From Paramecium octaurelia (lineage: Eukaryota; Ciliophora; Oligohymenophorea; Peniculida; Parameciidae), in assembly GCA_905182995.1 (NCBI GenBank), contig CAJJDP010000112.1, positions 46,744 through 110,743 of the forward strand: DNA of 64,000 bases, given 5' to 3'. Position 1 is the first letter of the stretch, and each line of letters opens with the position of its first letter. Shown here piece after piece: positions 1-12,520 of the stretch. The position numbers were made by a program, and so were the translations under genes. The notes below the pieces were generated by a model that worked only from the letters and a program-made list of their open reading frames with translations, did not search any database and was not told the origin of the DNA.

Positions 1-2268
1 AAAATAGGATAACTTGCACCAAATAAATTATTGAAAATTACTTTTGAATATATACACCCTCTAGAAGTCTTTCTTAATAAATTTTGGAAATTCGAACTAT
101 TTCCAGTTATTGATTAAAATTATGTACATTTTGATAGCTAAAAAATGATTGGCATTATGGATGAAGAACTCAATAGATATTTAAATCAATTATTTAAGAT
201 AAATAATTTCAAGTTTGAATTTAGATAGGAAATATAAGTGGAAATAGATTTTGAATACCCAATTACATTTTGGAAAAGTCCTACTCATAAACTTTAATCT
301 GCAAATGCTAAAAATTATTCAGATTTTCAAACAGAAGGAAATTAAAAAAAAATAATACTTTAATTATAAGATATTCCTGAGAACTTTGAACCAACCAAAT
401 AGTTTACTTTACTTTTTTCTTCAGATGAAATTAATTTGCCTCGTGCTATCTTGAGTCATACAAATAATGATGCCTTACAATATTAAAAATATTGTGCTAC
501 ATTAACCTTCATTCCAAAATTTAATGAAGTTTCTTTAGATGATGCTTATATATAATATTTAGATGGTTTAAGTATGGCTGACAATTAAGTAATTAATAGA
601 GGCAACTACTTATTCATAATCGATCGAAGTGGATCTATGAGTGGATCTAGGATCAAAAAAGCAAAATCAGCTCTAATTTATTTTCTGAAAAGCTTACCTT
701 AGGATTCTGAGTTTAATATTATTTCTTTTGGTAGCGATTTTTCATCGTTGTATGAAGTCTCCAAAAGATATACTCAAGAATTTTTAGAAGAGGCAATTTT
801 GCATGTTGAAAAAATGGAAGCTGACATGGGAGGAACTGAAATACTGACTCCATTAAAGAACATGGTATATGACGCAAGTTACGGTAAATCCAAAAATACA
901 ACTCTGAATGTATTTTTGCTTACTGACGGAGAGACAAGTGCTGATCCTATTATTGAATTGGTTAAATCTAATAATCAAGCTCAAACCAGAATCTACACAT
1001 TAGGAATAGGTTAAGGATGTAGTTAATATTTGATCAAAAGTGTGGCTGATGTAGGAAATGGCAAATATCAAATTGTTAGTGATAAGGAAGATATAAATGA
1101 GAAAGTGATTGACCTATTAGAAGATTCATTAACTCCATATTTATAAGCGTTTACATTAGAATCAAATGTGGTTAATGTAGCGTCTATTATTCCCAACCCA
1201 GAATCAATAGTATGTTTAAAGAAAAATTAGGAACTTACAATATAAGTTTTGTTTCCTATGGAATAATAATATGAAAATTTAGAGTTTAAGATCAATTGTT
1301 TTGATCCCTAAAATTCAAAAAAAATACAATATTCTGTAAGATTAAACATGAATTAATCTTTAAACAATGAATATTTTCATAAATTGGCAGCCTATAAATT
1401 AATTACTTATTATGAAAACTCAATAAAATATAATTAACAACAAGTGAATTTTATCAAACTTAATAAGGAGAATCTTGATTAATAAGATATTATTGATTTA
1501 TCTGTTTAAAATCAAATTCTATGTTCAAAAACAGCATTTGTAAGCGAACTTTGTCATTTAGAGGATTAATTGTAATAATAAGTTCAACCAGTCAATTAGA
1601 GAAATGATATGACGATGATGTAAATTCTTGATCAATGTACAATATAGCTAGAAAAAAATTAGCAAGATTATGAACAAATCCTGGCAAACATTCATACACT
1701 CAATTCACAAGATACTGATCTTTGTTGTATTATAGATGACAGATTCAATTCAAAAAATAATGCTCTTTGTTGTGAGAGTATAAATGACAGATTGGGAGAA
1801 ACTAAGTAAAAGAGTAAAAGTTCAGCAGGTTGCTGTGGAGGTGGAAGCTCTTAAAATGATTATGACAGATTCAGGTAAATATCATATATTCCTCAACAAT
1901 AGTAATAATAACCTTAATACACTCAACCATTATTATAAAAACAACCGTAAAACAATATAAACATAAAATAGAAAAGTTCAACAGATTATGCTAACATCAA
2001 TTGTGAATAATTGATTACATCTGCTTTAGCAGACGGTAGTTTTAGAATCAATACAGAAATGCAATAAATTATCAATTATAAAAATTTGTAAAATCATTAA
2101 AATCTAAAGGATGATGTTTGGAATACTTTCCTAGCGTTATTATACTTAGAATATTAGTTTAGCCAATTTAAAAAATCATGGTAGTTGGTTTATTAAAAAG
2201 GTATGTCATATCTAAAATAGAATGGAGTAGATTACAAATAAAAGAAGATTGAATATTTAATTATATGA
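1..2268 (+). CDS. VIT/von Willebrand factor A domain protein (5' end outside window)
   Basis: The frame is open from the first base to a TGA at 2266-2268, 755 codons, with many in-frame TAA/TAG read as Gln; no intron is needed. The first ~125 residues resemble a VIT domain (GQLAPNKLLKITFEYIHPLE). A VWA domain follows at about residues 203-370: the MIDAS motif is DRSGSMSG (Asp208, Ser210, Ser212), with TDG at 308-310. The C-terminal third has a Gly/Cys patch (CCGGG), Gln-rich low complexity and a helical tail. The order VIT-VWA is that of inter-alpha-trypsin-inhibitor heavy-chain-like proteins, which in protists are generally uncharacterised; metal-dependent ligand binding is the family expectation. 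The N-terminus is cut by the window edge. Confidence 0.9.
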
Positions 2269-3050
2269 AATTCACATAAATATATATATCCTCTATTGAG
2301 TTATTGTAATTTAAAACAAGGAAGGCTCATACTGTCAATATAGCATTGACTACTCTCGATATTTATATACTTAAATATTAAATTCCTCTCAATATTTTAA
2401 AAAACAATATTCTAGCATGATTTAGTTTGTTGGTAGATAATTAATGAACATGTAAATGAAATACTATTCTATCAATTAATTAAGATTGTGATTAATTAAA
2501 ATCTTGGATATTGATGGGCCAATTTTCATAATGAAATTCTAATAATCGAAATTCGAATATTCAGTAAAAAATAAATGATTTTAATTTCAATTAAACATTA
2601 TGATGATGCTATCTATTTAAATTAATGCCTATTCTTTCTTGATTATAACCATTTATTTATTTTTGGCTTTCAGTTTACTTTCTAATAATTTTTGCTTGTT
2701 GCACATCATTAGCAATTTATATTTCCTTTATATAATATAGATCATGTTTCTTAGATTTTGTGTGTGAGCAAAACATAACATATTTAAAATTATTCTGTTT
2801 TTAACATTTTCTGTTATGTGCCATTCTAAGTTAATAAGACAGTCAGCTGGTGACTTACAGCCATGAAAATTTTTTATTAGTAAGACCTTTAAAGAGCATC
2901 AAATTTTATTTTATTTCTTGTATAATAAGTATTTTCGATAATGGTTAAAAGTGTCAACACGAGCATGTAGATTTAGGTGAGTTTGAGAGTACTTAGATTG
3001 GGGGAATATTGAACATTTAGGAAAATGGGATTGGTAGTTCAATACTTTAA
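2269..3050. other. Intergenic, no gene seen
   Basis: AT-rich sequence between the VWA gene and the relic to its right. All frames are broken by TGA, and I see no repeat or RNA gene. Confidence 0.5.
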
Positions 3051-3059
3051 TTCGAAACT

Positions 3060-5440
3060 CTCTTTCGTCAAAAAACGATTTTTTATAAGTATGGTAAAAT
3101 AGCTTTGATGAATTATTTAAGAGATTTTGAAGCTATTTTAATTATATATTTTGTATTTTTCTCTCAAATATTATTTTTTCTTTGAGGGAGTTGACGATCT
3201 ATTTTGGCAATATTAATAATGACCTAAAAATTCCTTGTTTTTCATAGAGCTTGGTTTTGAAAATTTCGGGCTAATTTTACTTTCAGTTATCTAGTAACCA
3301 AAGATATTTAACTTGTCAGATTCTGTTCATGTTCTACCTTTCTATGTACTATTATATAATAAAAAGATCTGCAGGAACTTTGTTTTATTCATCTCTAAAG
3401 AAGAATAATTATTTTCTACGTCTGTTTCACATTAGAATCTAAAGTTTTGGAGATGTTCAAATTTTTGTTTTGTTATGAAAGAATTTCTTGGAAGGAGCGA
3501 TTTTTTCAACTTTCCTATTATTTTCAATTTTTTCGAGGTTAGCTTCAATTCATCTATTTTTTGATTTTAATCCAATCTATTCTTCTTGAGATCTTTCTCT
3601 AAAGACATAATATGTTTTTGGTTGATATATTTGAGGAATTTTAGATGGGCCCTTTAATATTTAAATAGGCTTAATTTGTTTTAACTGGCTACTTCCTGAT
3701 TTATAGTTTTATGAAGTCGATAAGTCCACCAATGGATCCAAATTTCGTTAATTTTTGAAGGTGAATATGCCACCTTATTGAAAGTAAGTTATCTACACAA
3801 ATTTTGTGCAACAATTATTTGTGAATTCCTCTTGGAATCTGATCTGCTAATCCTTTTTTTAAGAAATTTTTCAATTTACCTCTCTCTATTATCTTCTAAT
3901 TGTTTTCTAGGCAATGTTATCATTTTTATTAATTTAAACACTTCCCTGTTTATTTAAAAACTTTGAGATAGGAGTTCTTGAGCGGGTTGAATTGTTTACC
4001 ATAATCATCTTGTTGTCTTTGACAGTGCCAAGTATTTGGAAAAACTGATGGATATTAACCTTTGGCTTGAGTGAATGTATAATTTGAAACCAATTATCAT
4101 CTTGTAAGCAAAAAATTTTTGATTAAAACTAGATTTGAAGCCACATTTTTCCAGGATCTTTATGTAAACCTTGGCACAAAGGATTTAAGGTTTCACTTTT
4201 TATCCGCTTTTGTCTTGCTAATATGCATTTTTGTTAAATTTTCATCCATTCTGAATACATGCCATTTCTACACACTTGCCAAGAATAACTTTTAAATTGG
4301 TTAAATTTCCAAATTTTACATCAAACGACTTTTCTGCAGTGGAGAATACTGAGTAAAATAAATTTATAGTTTATTATTTAAAGGACATAGCATAGGTGCA
4401 GTGCTGTTCATTTAAAGATTCTTATGTGGACTTGTGAAAAAGAGGAGACATTTCCAGCCAGCCATATCCTCCGTTGGGTTTCCTTTAAACATAGGAATGG
4501 ACCCTACTAACAGCTTAACTGGTACTTGAAAAATATGGGTTTCATAATTAATAAATTATGTAGACGGTTCCAAAGAATATTCAATCATTACCAAAAGAGT
4601 TCTCAAACATTATTTAAAATTTATGAAGAATACAAACTACACAGTAAATGATCAAGCGTATCCATATTTAACCCAGCCAAGATGAGAATTTAAAAGTTTC
4701 TTTATCATACTAACTTTAAGGCAAATAATGTTCAAACATTTTCAATTAGAATCAATAAGTTCCAAAATTTTACCTCAGAACTAAAATAAAAACTATTTAA
4801 CTCCAAACTCTACTCTTCTTTTGGCTATCTTTAAATCTTCGCTACTCAACATACAATTTTTGTAAACAAGTTTAAGAGAGCAAATTATAAATATTGTGAC
4901 TTCTTTTAGTTCTTCTTATATTTTTAAGATCCCTTTCTGCTTTTTTATTAAGCCTTTTTCGATTTTTTTAATACTAATTCAATTCGTGTTTTCGGAATAT
5001 CTAGTCTAAAAAAGATCAGATATCAATTAATCTTCTTGTTTAATAAATTAACCTTTCTTTGATCAATGTCATCATACCTTAGACTTTTATGTTATTTTTT
5101 CAAAAATAATCTTCCTTAATGTTTCAAACTTTGGGTGTTAAGTGTTTCTCATAAGCTTTGAGAGATATATTCATCACGCATAATCTTGCTTTACTCCAAT
5201 TAAATTTGGAGAACTGTTCAGTTGTAGCTAGATGGTTTAAATTAATTCTTATATTGAGAGATCGGTTTTGCTTTTCATTCTAAATCAGCTTCTAATTATA
5301 AATTTTGAAAGGATTATTTATTTCCTTATATTTAAAGTGTTATTTAAACTGTTGCTCAGTCATCATCCGTCACAAAATCTTGATAAACTTTTATAATTTT
5401 CCATCATGATCATTTTTAGTATTTAGTATTTACAACAAAG
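3060..5440 (-). pseudogene. Decayed long ORF of unknown family
   Basis: Read on the minus strand with TAA/TAG as Gln, this tract gives long coding-like stretches that jump between frames and carry scattered TGA codons. It starts near 5362 with a stretch beginning MTEQQFKQHFKYKE. Around 4.4-4.7 kb it reads VPVKLLVGSIPMFKGNPTED, around 4.2-4.3 kb AEKSFDVKFGNLTNLKVILG, and at 3.4-3.9 kb there are over 150 codons without TGA (including NEIWIHWWTYRLHKTINQE). No GT...AG introns of usual size remove the stops I checked. I do not recognise the family. It is either a dead gene or the body of a decayed germline transposon. Confidence 0.45.
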
Positions 5441-5834
5441 AAAATTGACTAACTATATCATATAACTAAGATTTAGTCAGTAATTTATCATTTGGAATCA
5501 AAAGCATACTTTAAATATATGACTTGAGTAGGTTGGCTTGTATGTTAGTTTGATCAACTCAAATAAAACTAAAATAATTAATTTTCATTTAACATTAACT
5601 AAAATGACAAAAAAAAATTAATGTAATTGATTTTTTTGTAACAATTGATGATTCCAATTTAAGAGAAAATCATCACAAAATAAAGCATTTTCATCTTCTA
5701 AATCAAAAAAGAGTATTAAAAACAAAAATGATCAACTTTCTTCTCATAAATAATGAATAATTATTAATTGTAATATAAATAGAATTAGTAACAAAAATGA
5801 CCCAAAAGAAATCAGTCTTTCTTTTAGTTTCTTA

Positions 5835-6134
5835 ATGACCCTAGCACTGCTATAATTCTCAGATCCATCAAAAATATTGATAGGAGAACCTATACTTTAT
5901 TTCATGAATCATCAGCCAAATATAGACAACATCAGCTCTCTCCAATATATGATGACAATCCAACAGCTACGCAATAATGGCTACGCGGTTAGATCAAGGA
6001 GTTGGATGCGAATGAGAGACAATCAAAACAGGATGCTGGGATTTTGTCAGAATAGTATTTAATTACCTTTACTATTCCTTGCAAATATATGCCTATTTAT
6101 ATTTCAATGTTCAATAGATTAGAATAAAATATGA
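5835..6134 (+). CDS. Small ORF of unknown function, doubtful
   Basis: A 99-codon ORF (first ATG at 5835) in a frame open from 5757, just after an in-frame TGA at 5754-5756; the same frame is also open for about 30 codons before that TGA. The middle has unusually high GC for this window (LRNNGYAVRSRSWMRMRDNQ) and a hydrophobic tail (LPLLFLANICLFIF). An intron of 26 nt just upstream (about 5637-5662) is possible but would put a different frame in use. It is not recognised and may be a fragment of a decayed gene. Confidence 0.25.
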
Positions 6135-6243
6135 TCTAAAATGAAACTCCTTTGTTATTTATTTCTGAATTATGGATTTTATATAATGAATGCAATTATT
6201 AACATTGATTTGAATGCTATTCAAATTAAATTAGCAATATAAC

Positions 6244-7320
6244 ATGTATAATAAAAAGAATAATTCAGATAATATGAATTATGATATATTGAATATTTAT
6301 GAAAACATTCAACTATAAGAGAGCGTTAAAATAGAAACATATATTTTATCAGAAGAAAGTTGTGATGAAATGTATTAACTAGAAGATGGAAAAATAATAC
6401 TATTTTGTTTGAAATCAATTTTTTTTTAAACAATATTCAGTAAGTTTACAAGGAGATATTTTTCCTCTTCTAGAATGATGTTTCTGGTTAGGTTTAAGAC
6501 TAGTGCAAGAAAAACAGAATAATATAAGGCAAGAATTAGTTTAATATATCATTTTTTAATTGATAAAATTGGGAAATTTTTTCAATTAAAATTAACAAAT
6601 CGCGTCATTTTGGAATCTAAAACGTAAAATTATTAGTTAGTCCTCAAATATTTTCAAAAGTAAGTGATGCATAATTTTGCCCCATTAATGCAGAATTTTC
6701 TATACCTCTTCGAAGGTAATCATTAAATTCAAGTTATTTATGGATAAATTAATAAGGATTTTCTTAATTCTTCAAAAGCGAAAATTAAATTTAAACATAA
6801 TAGAGTAAAGTTACATTATTTAATTTTACTATTAAAGTCAAATCCAAATGATCTGCTAATTACATATTCAAATAGGTCTAGTTGTAAACCATTTAAGAGA
6901 ATCAGAAATGAAATTATCTTAAATTATAATTTTTAAGTTGATAATGCCTTTCTATAAAATTAAAAATAGTTAATAATTAGAATAGATCACCATTTGATTT
7001 AAAGATATGAAATATTAAATACATCACTAAATTTCTTTGAATAAAGTACACCTTTTATTTTGTTGAATTTCAATATGATATGTGATTTTGTATATAACCT
7101 ATTTTATCAAATAGATAGATATATCCCAATGACAAGCTTTATTGAACTAATAATTTACGTTCGTACATATTAATAGGAGTATAATTAATAGCATTATTTT
7201 ATAAACTTATAGTTGATAAAATTAGGCTTTGAATAATGTTAAATCATCAGGAAATCGTTTAAGCAAGCAAAGGTAAGCAATACTAATTTTGGTTATATCT
7301 AATATCTATATAATTTTTGA
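6244..7320 (+). CDS. Hypothetical protein, 358 aa, intact ORF
   Basis: From ATG 6244 to TGA 7318-7320 the frame is open for 358 codons with 20 or more TAA/TAG glutamines. At this base composition TGA should appear every few dozen codons by chance, so selection on the frame is likely. The protein is basic, rich in Lys, Ile, Phe and Asn, with short hydrophobic stretches and no signal peptide. A region near residue 205 (SNPNDLLITYSNRSS) looks like a beta-rich domain, but I recognise no family. Downstream sequence keeps coding-like fragments in shifting frames, so this may be the conserved 5' part of a longer, damaged gene. Confidence 0.5.
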
Positions 7321-8360
7321 GTTAATCATTTTAAATAGCAATTTCCAAGTAAAATATGTATTTTGTTTAAATGATAATTAAATGCAAAATATCATTTAAT
7401 TTAACTGGTTGGGTTTTTATACTTTTAAAGAAAATACTATTAGATAACGATAAAGAGTTGTCTAGATAATATTTCAGGAGAGGATCAACTCAAAGATTTT
7501 ATGCCTAAATGATATTCTTTAACTTTGAGTAATCAGCTAAAATGCAAATTCTAAGTTGAAGTATTTGATTAATAGTAATAAATAAAAATCCAGATTCAGT
7601 AAAAGCAGATTAAGAAATAGAAGCGGAACAAGAATATCTTTAGGTTATATATGATTATATGGCATGTAATATACAATTAATAAATACATTATTCCAAAAT
7701 TGTATAAGTATAACTTAAATTCTTATAGGTAATCTAATAAATAATGGATTTAAGAAAGTTCATATATAATAAGAGTTGAATTAGATACCTTTATACTTAG
7801 ATATCACTTTTAATTTAAGCAGACTCTCTAATTTTTTCTGAATGGCTATTGAAGGATGATACTTTCATGATATAGAGGAAAAATTTTTTAAGCATCAATT
7901 TGAAAATAGCTATTTGAAAGTTCAAAGAATCTATTTATTCTTATATTTTAAAAGCATAAAAAACAATTTAATTTTATATTTTTGGAAAAAGTATAAATTT
8001 CATCCTCTAATCTAGAGACATTCATAAATTCATTTTGAAAAAATTATTTTTTGAATTAAAGAGATTTAGCTTTGAAACCGAGTTGACAATCAATATTATT
8101 GAATAGCCGAATAATAAATTTAAAATGAATAGAATGGTTAAAATCAAAGTTGTTTGCCACCCTAAAATATCTTACTATAAAAATTCTAATAAAGACAAGT
8201 TAAAATAATTCATTCAATAGAATGTATTTTGAATAAGCTTGATAATATGTAATATCAATTTAGAAATATATTTCAAAATTCCTGTTTACTTTGTCTAATG
8301 ACAAATTAAGATTTATAAAATTGAATCTAGGATGTATTTTATCTTCAGATAATATTTAGC
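7321..8360 (+). pseudogene. Coding relic continuing the ORF to its left
   Basis: Three frames carry alternating coding-like stretches. Examples are about 7595-7840 (EAEQEYLQVIYDYMACN, NNGFKKVHIQQELNQIPLYL) and 8040-8220 (RFSFETELTINIIEQPNNK). A 25-nt intron (GTAATAA...TTCAG, 7576-7600) fits one junction, but several TGA codons remain where no GT is available. It is best read as the decayed 3' half of the gene starting at 6244. Confidence 0.35.
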
Positions 8361-10660
8361 ATACACCCTAACTTAAAAATGAGTAAGAAATTAGATTTAT
8401 AGGAAACTTCTTAATTTAGCATCCTTTTAGCCTATTGCTATTTAGTTTCGCATCTATAAATTCGTTTTTTATATTGTGAAATATTGAAAATATTTTGAGA
8501 TTTAGTTGTGAGTAATAATCAAAGGATGAAATTTTTTAATTTGTAATGATCTTCGAATTACCACATTATTTACAGTTCATCATTAATCTGTAGTTATATT
8601 AACTGAACGTATTTTGACGTGGTATCAGGGGTTATTAGTATTTATAACTCAATGGGACTGATTCATCAGGCAGCTTTATGTTAGAGTGTATCGTACATGT
8701 AGAATACAAAAATATGAAGCTGAAGATTGATCTTGATTATCTAGAGAGTACAACAAATTCAGACTGAACTGCAAATTGCAAGCCAATCTTAACAAATCAA
8801 GTATGGTTGGCCTAATGCAGCTGCCGATTAATCAAATTTTGAAACTGAAATTAGTGTTCATTATCTTGATTTAGAAGATGAGAATTGTGCTGTTACAAAC
8901 AATATAGGGAATAATGGGGGCAATAAAGTAGAGTGCTAAATATTGTTATATGGAGCTCATTAAATTTACATAGCGCAATAAAGTTAAAATTTAGTTGCCA
9001 TAGTAGATTAGACAATTAGTCAAAACAGCCATTAAAGCAATTTTGAATTTTGAAAATCTTCTAAAGAGAAGAAACATCGATCTTGGCTAGCATATGGTAA
9101 TACAGCAATAATGTGTAATAATAATTATGCAACTTAACGCAAATGTGAACCAGATCAATTAGGTTCGAAACAATCTATCTAAATTTTATTCTGGTCCTGC
9201 ATTACATAACCTGGTGCTTAACTTTGAGATACATTTACGCTCCTATTTTGAATCTACCTAGTAAGCTAGTACAACTTTGACCACTTTTTAAGATGATTTA
9301 TGAAGTGTATTGTTCATTGCATAATTCTTTGTGTTCCTCTAAGAAAAATGCACTTTTAAATACTAAGGCTTATGCTATCTCAACTGATGCATATTGATGT
9401 TAAAAATTTATGATTTTCTCCACTAAATATATTAATTACATAAATAAGGTTTAATGCTTACTTATCTTTTCTAGTATATGGCGTATTATGCATTCACGTT
9501 TTAATTCTTAATGAGCCAATTTGTGATAAATGCTCCTTCATATGAGCATCTTCTATTTCTCTTCTTCTTTTCCTGGATTAGCAGGAACTTCACTTGCTTC
9601 TCCTGCTAGAATGATTTTCGAACGTAATCATCAGTACTTATTTATATCTGTATGTTACTATGTTTTTTCTTCCTTCGCAAAATAAAAACTTATGTTCAAA
9701 TGATATCTTAGTGATCACACGCCAAAAAGGTGTTGAATATTAAATAAAACTAATGGGATTTTAAGAAGTGTCAGAAAACATCCACAAAAATATGGCACAG
9801 TAAATATCGCTGTATAATATTCATGGCTTAAATATGCACTGAATTTGTAGAAAGCATAAGTCAAAAATTATCTTCATCAGTTTTGCATCAAACAAAAGCA
9901 GCTATACATTTACGTTTGCCGTGTACTATTGGAATATATTGAAAAATTATTACACAAGTGGAGAATCCCCATATGCTTTGGGAGGTTCACAAGAATCCAA
10001 AAAAGATTATTATACTTATGGAAGCATTTAACAAAACAGAGTTGCCATGATGCAGAACCAGAGTCAATGAGAGAACCTTAGGTATGATACGTCACATTAA
10101 ATGCAGATTATATAAAATTTGTATAGTACTAAGGTAGCTAAATCACATTTTACTTTATAGAGAAAATTTGATGTGATTGCTACATTGGAGGGGTTTTAAA
10201 ATTTATCCAAGAGTTGTACTAGATAAACACCTATATATATAGTATGAGCACGATTATTTTTGAGCTAGTAGATAAATTTAAAGTAAAGGATAATAATGAA
10301 ATGGATAAATTATGTTACGATAATTTTTTATTTGCATTAAAATATTTAGTAGATCAATATTGAATACCTGGATAATTGGGTAATTTAATAAATTTGGTAA
10401 AGACTTTAATTAAAGGTGGAAATCTTAGAACATATTTAATTGATGTTAAGCAATAATTATAAAATGATAATGTAAACAAAACTACATTATTTAATTTATT
10501 TATATATTTATTTATGTCATATATCAAATCCATCCATTAAAATGAATATTGCTACTTTAATTATTATTTAGTTGTTAATCCACACATTAATTCTAACATT
10601 TAAAAAGTAGTCATAAAATTGCATTTTCATATTAAAATAACTTGATTCCTTAATAGCATT
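8361..10660. other. Relic-rich noncoding DNA
   Basis: No intact gene. About 8820-9050 on the plus strand is open for over 70 codons (includes NFETEISVHYLDLEDENCAV). A following stretch to about 9220 is Cys-containing (WLAYGNTAIMCNNNYATQRK). The composition here is less AT-rich than its surroundings. These look like pieces of one dead gene of unknown family. Confidence 0.35.
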
Positions 10661-10664
10661 TGAA

Positions 10665-11230
10665 GTAGTGTAAGATAATATATATAGTTCATCGTCTATG
10701 TTTTTGGCTATTACATACTCTATTTCATCACATAGTACTTCGCATAGTTCATAACCATTTTCATCACATATTTATTATTTTGTTTATCATATATTTCACA
10801 GCATATTTATTCCTCTATTTTATTCCAATAAATTATCTAGTTTATTATTTTGTTCATGTCCTATTTCATTATATCTTTTACTTTTTTTTTTGCATATTTC
10901 AATGTTCTTCATAGATTTCATCGGCAATTTCATTCCCTGTTTTTTTTAAAACATATGTTCCTAACCTGTTACATCCTCTATATTTTTTCTTATTCGCCCG
11001 ATATTCAAAGCCTATTTCCTCCCCTATTTTATTTCCTATTTATTTTATTTTTCACCTCCTCTTTAATCCCCCTAATTTTTTTTTCAAATCTTTTTTTGCA
11101 TATTTTTCCCTATTTATCTCATATTTATCCACTAGGGAATGCATTTACTCATAATAAATCTCATTTGCAAAAAACACCCATATTTCATCTGCAATTTCAA
11201 CCACTATGTCATCGCCTATCCCTATAGGGA
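10665..11230. repeat. Pyrimidine-rich degenerate low-complexity block
   Basis: The plus strand is almost all T and C with scattered A, and short words recur (TATTTCAT, CACATA, CCTATTT, TTATTTT) without strict period. It ends at about 11230 with a CCCTATAGGG-like palindrome. The 125-codon open stretch inside it is a by-product of the composition. Confidence 0.5.
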
Positions 11231-11399
11231 ATCGACAAACGAGTAAGCTATCTTTAGCCCGACCATATTACTGGCGTCCTAGAGAGACAGTTATATGTCA
11301 CTCTTGATTGTTAAGAATATATGTAAAGCCTATTATGACTGTTGAGAATGCTCTTAAATATCTCTAAATTGTTAAGCTAACCCTTTTATGGGCATTTTG

Positions 11400-12520
11400 T
11401 AGCAATAGAGATTCTGCTTTGTACACAATTTTCATATTGATAGCAACTTTCCATCAAATTTCTAAATTTCTAGAGTTATTTGCTATCAAAACTTAGATCA
11501 TGGTTACTAATTAAATTGATCTAGCTTAACATATTTAAAATAATAATCTTTATCCGTTCATTTAAGATTACTTCCATCTTTTGCAACTTTATCAATTTGT
11601 CATCTTGTATTCAATGGTGGCATTTTGAAAATGTGAACAAGGTTTTCTATCTGGTAGATTTGAAATCTTACTAACCATTTATTATAATTTGCAGTTCATT
11701 TTGATTAAATTGCCCAGCTACATTATTCTTAATTTACAATTGATTGGTACCATAAAACCCTTTGGAGTAATTCAGAAATTCATTAAGATCATATGCTATT
11801 AGAATAGATCTGCAGAATATTATTATGATAGGATTCATCATGACTTTATTAGACTATGATTCATAACAACCTCAGTTAATGAGTTCTTTTATACTGTTGT
11901 TATTCTTTGTTAAAGCTAATATTTGAAGGTTTGAGAAAATCTTTGAATGAGTTTTCTTCAATCGTCATTATGCATGTGCTAGATCAATTAATTGAAATTT
12001 TGAGAGTATTCAGTAACTTCCACGCATCTAGCAATAGTTTGGCTAACTTTTGTCTCGATGGCAATTCATCCGTATTCATTTTTCCTTTGTATTGTATTCC
12101 TTTAGCTCTTGGAGACAAAATTATTGATGTGATTGCTCTACTTTTATCATTCAGATAGACAATAAATTCTGATAAAAGAATTAAAAGACAGATGCTCTTA
12201 CTGTCTATACATTAGCAGGCACTAGCGATTAGAATTTCTTTATATCTTTCTACAAATTTTAAATGTAGAGATTCCAAATTTGTATACACCATATCGGAAC
12301 TCAACCATAGGCAAAATTATATAGCCCAAAATAGTAAATAGTTTCAAGAGTTCTGATACAATATGTACCTCTAATACTAACTAGGTCAACACCTACCCAC
12401 TATATGTTAAATCACGCATTATTTTATAATGACAAGCTATGCATCCAATTAGTTTATGAACAGCTGATCACATATAATCAAACTATGGCATTTACATTTT
12501 TATTGAATAATCCTATGAAT
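11400..12520 (-). pseudogene. Decayed coding region of unknown family
   Basis: On the minus strand two overlapping frames are open for more than 100 codons each. One reads RDLTYSGQVLTQLVLEVHIV, then ILPMVEFRYGVYKFGIS; the other reads KGIQYKGKMNTDELPSRQKL. TGA stops break both further on. It is probably a transposon or gene relic with frameshifts. Confidence 0.35.

Noticed and set aside
719-901. Minus-strand ORF of 60 codons
   Set aside because: Antisense shadow of the VWA domain coding sequence.
10850-11227. 125-codon plus-strand ORF
   Set aside because: Produced by the pyrimidine-rich low-complexity block; composition is Phe/Leu/Ser/Pro only, with no domain.
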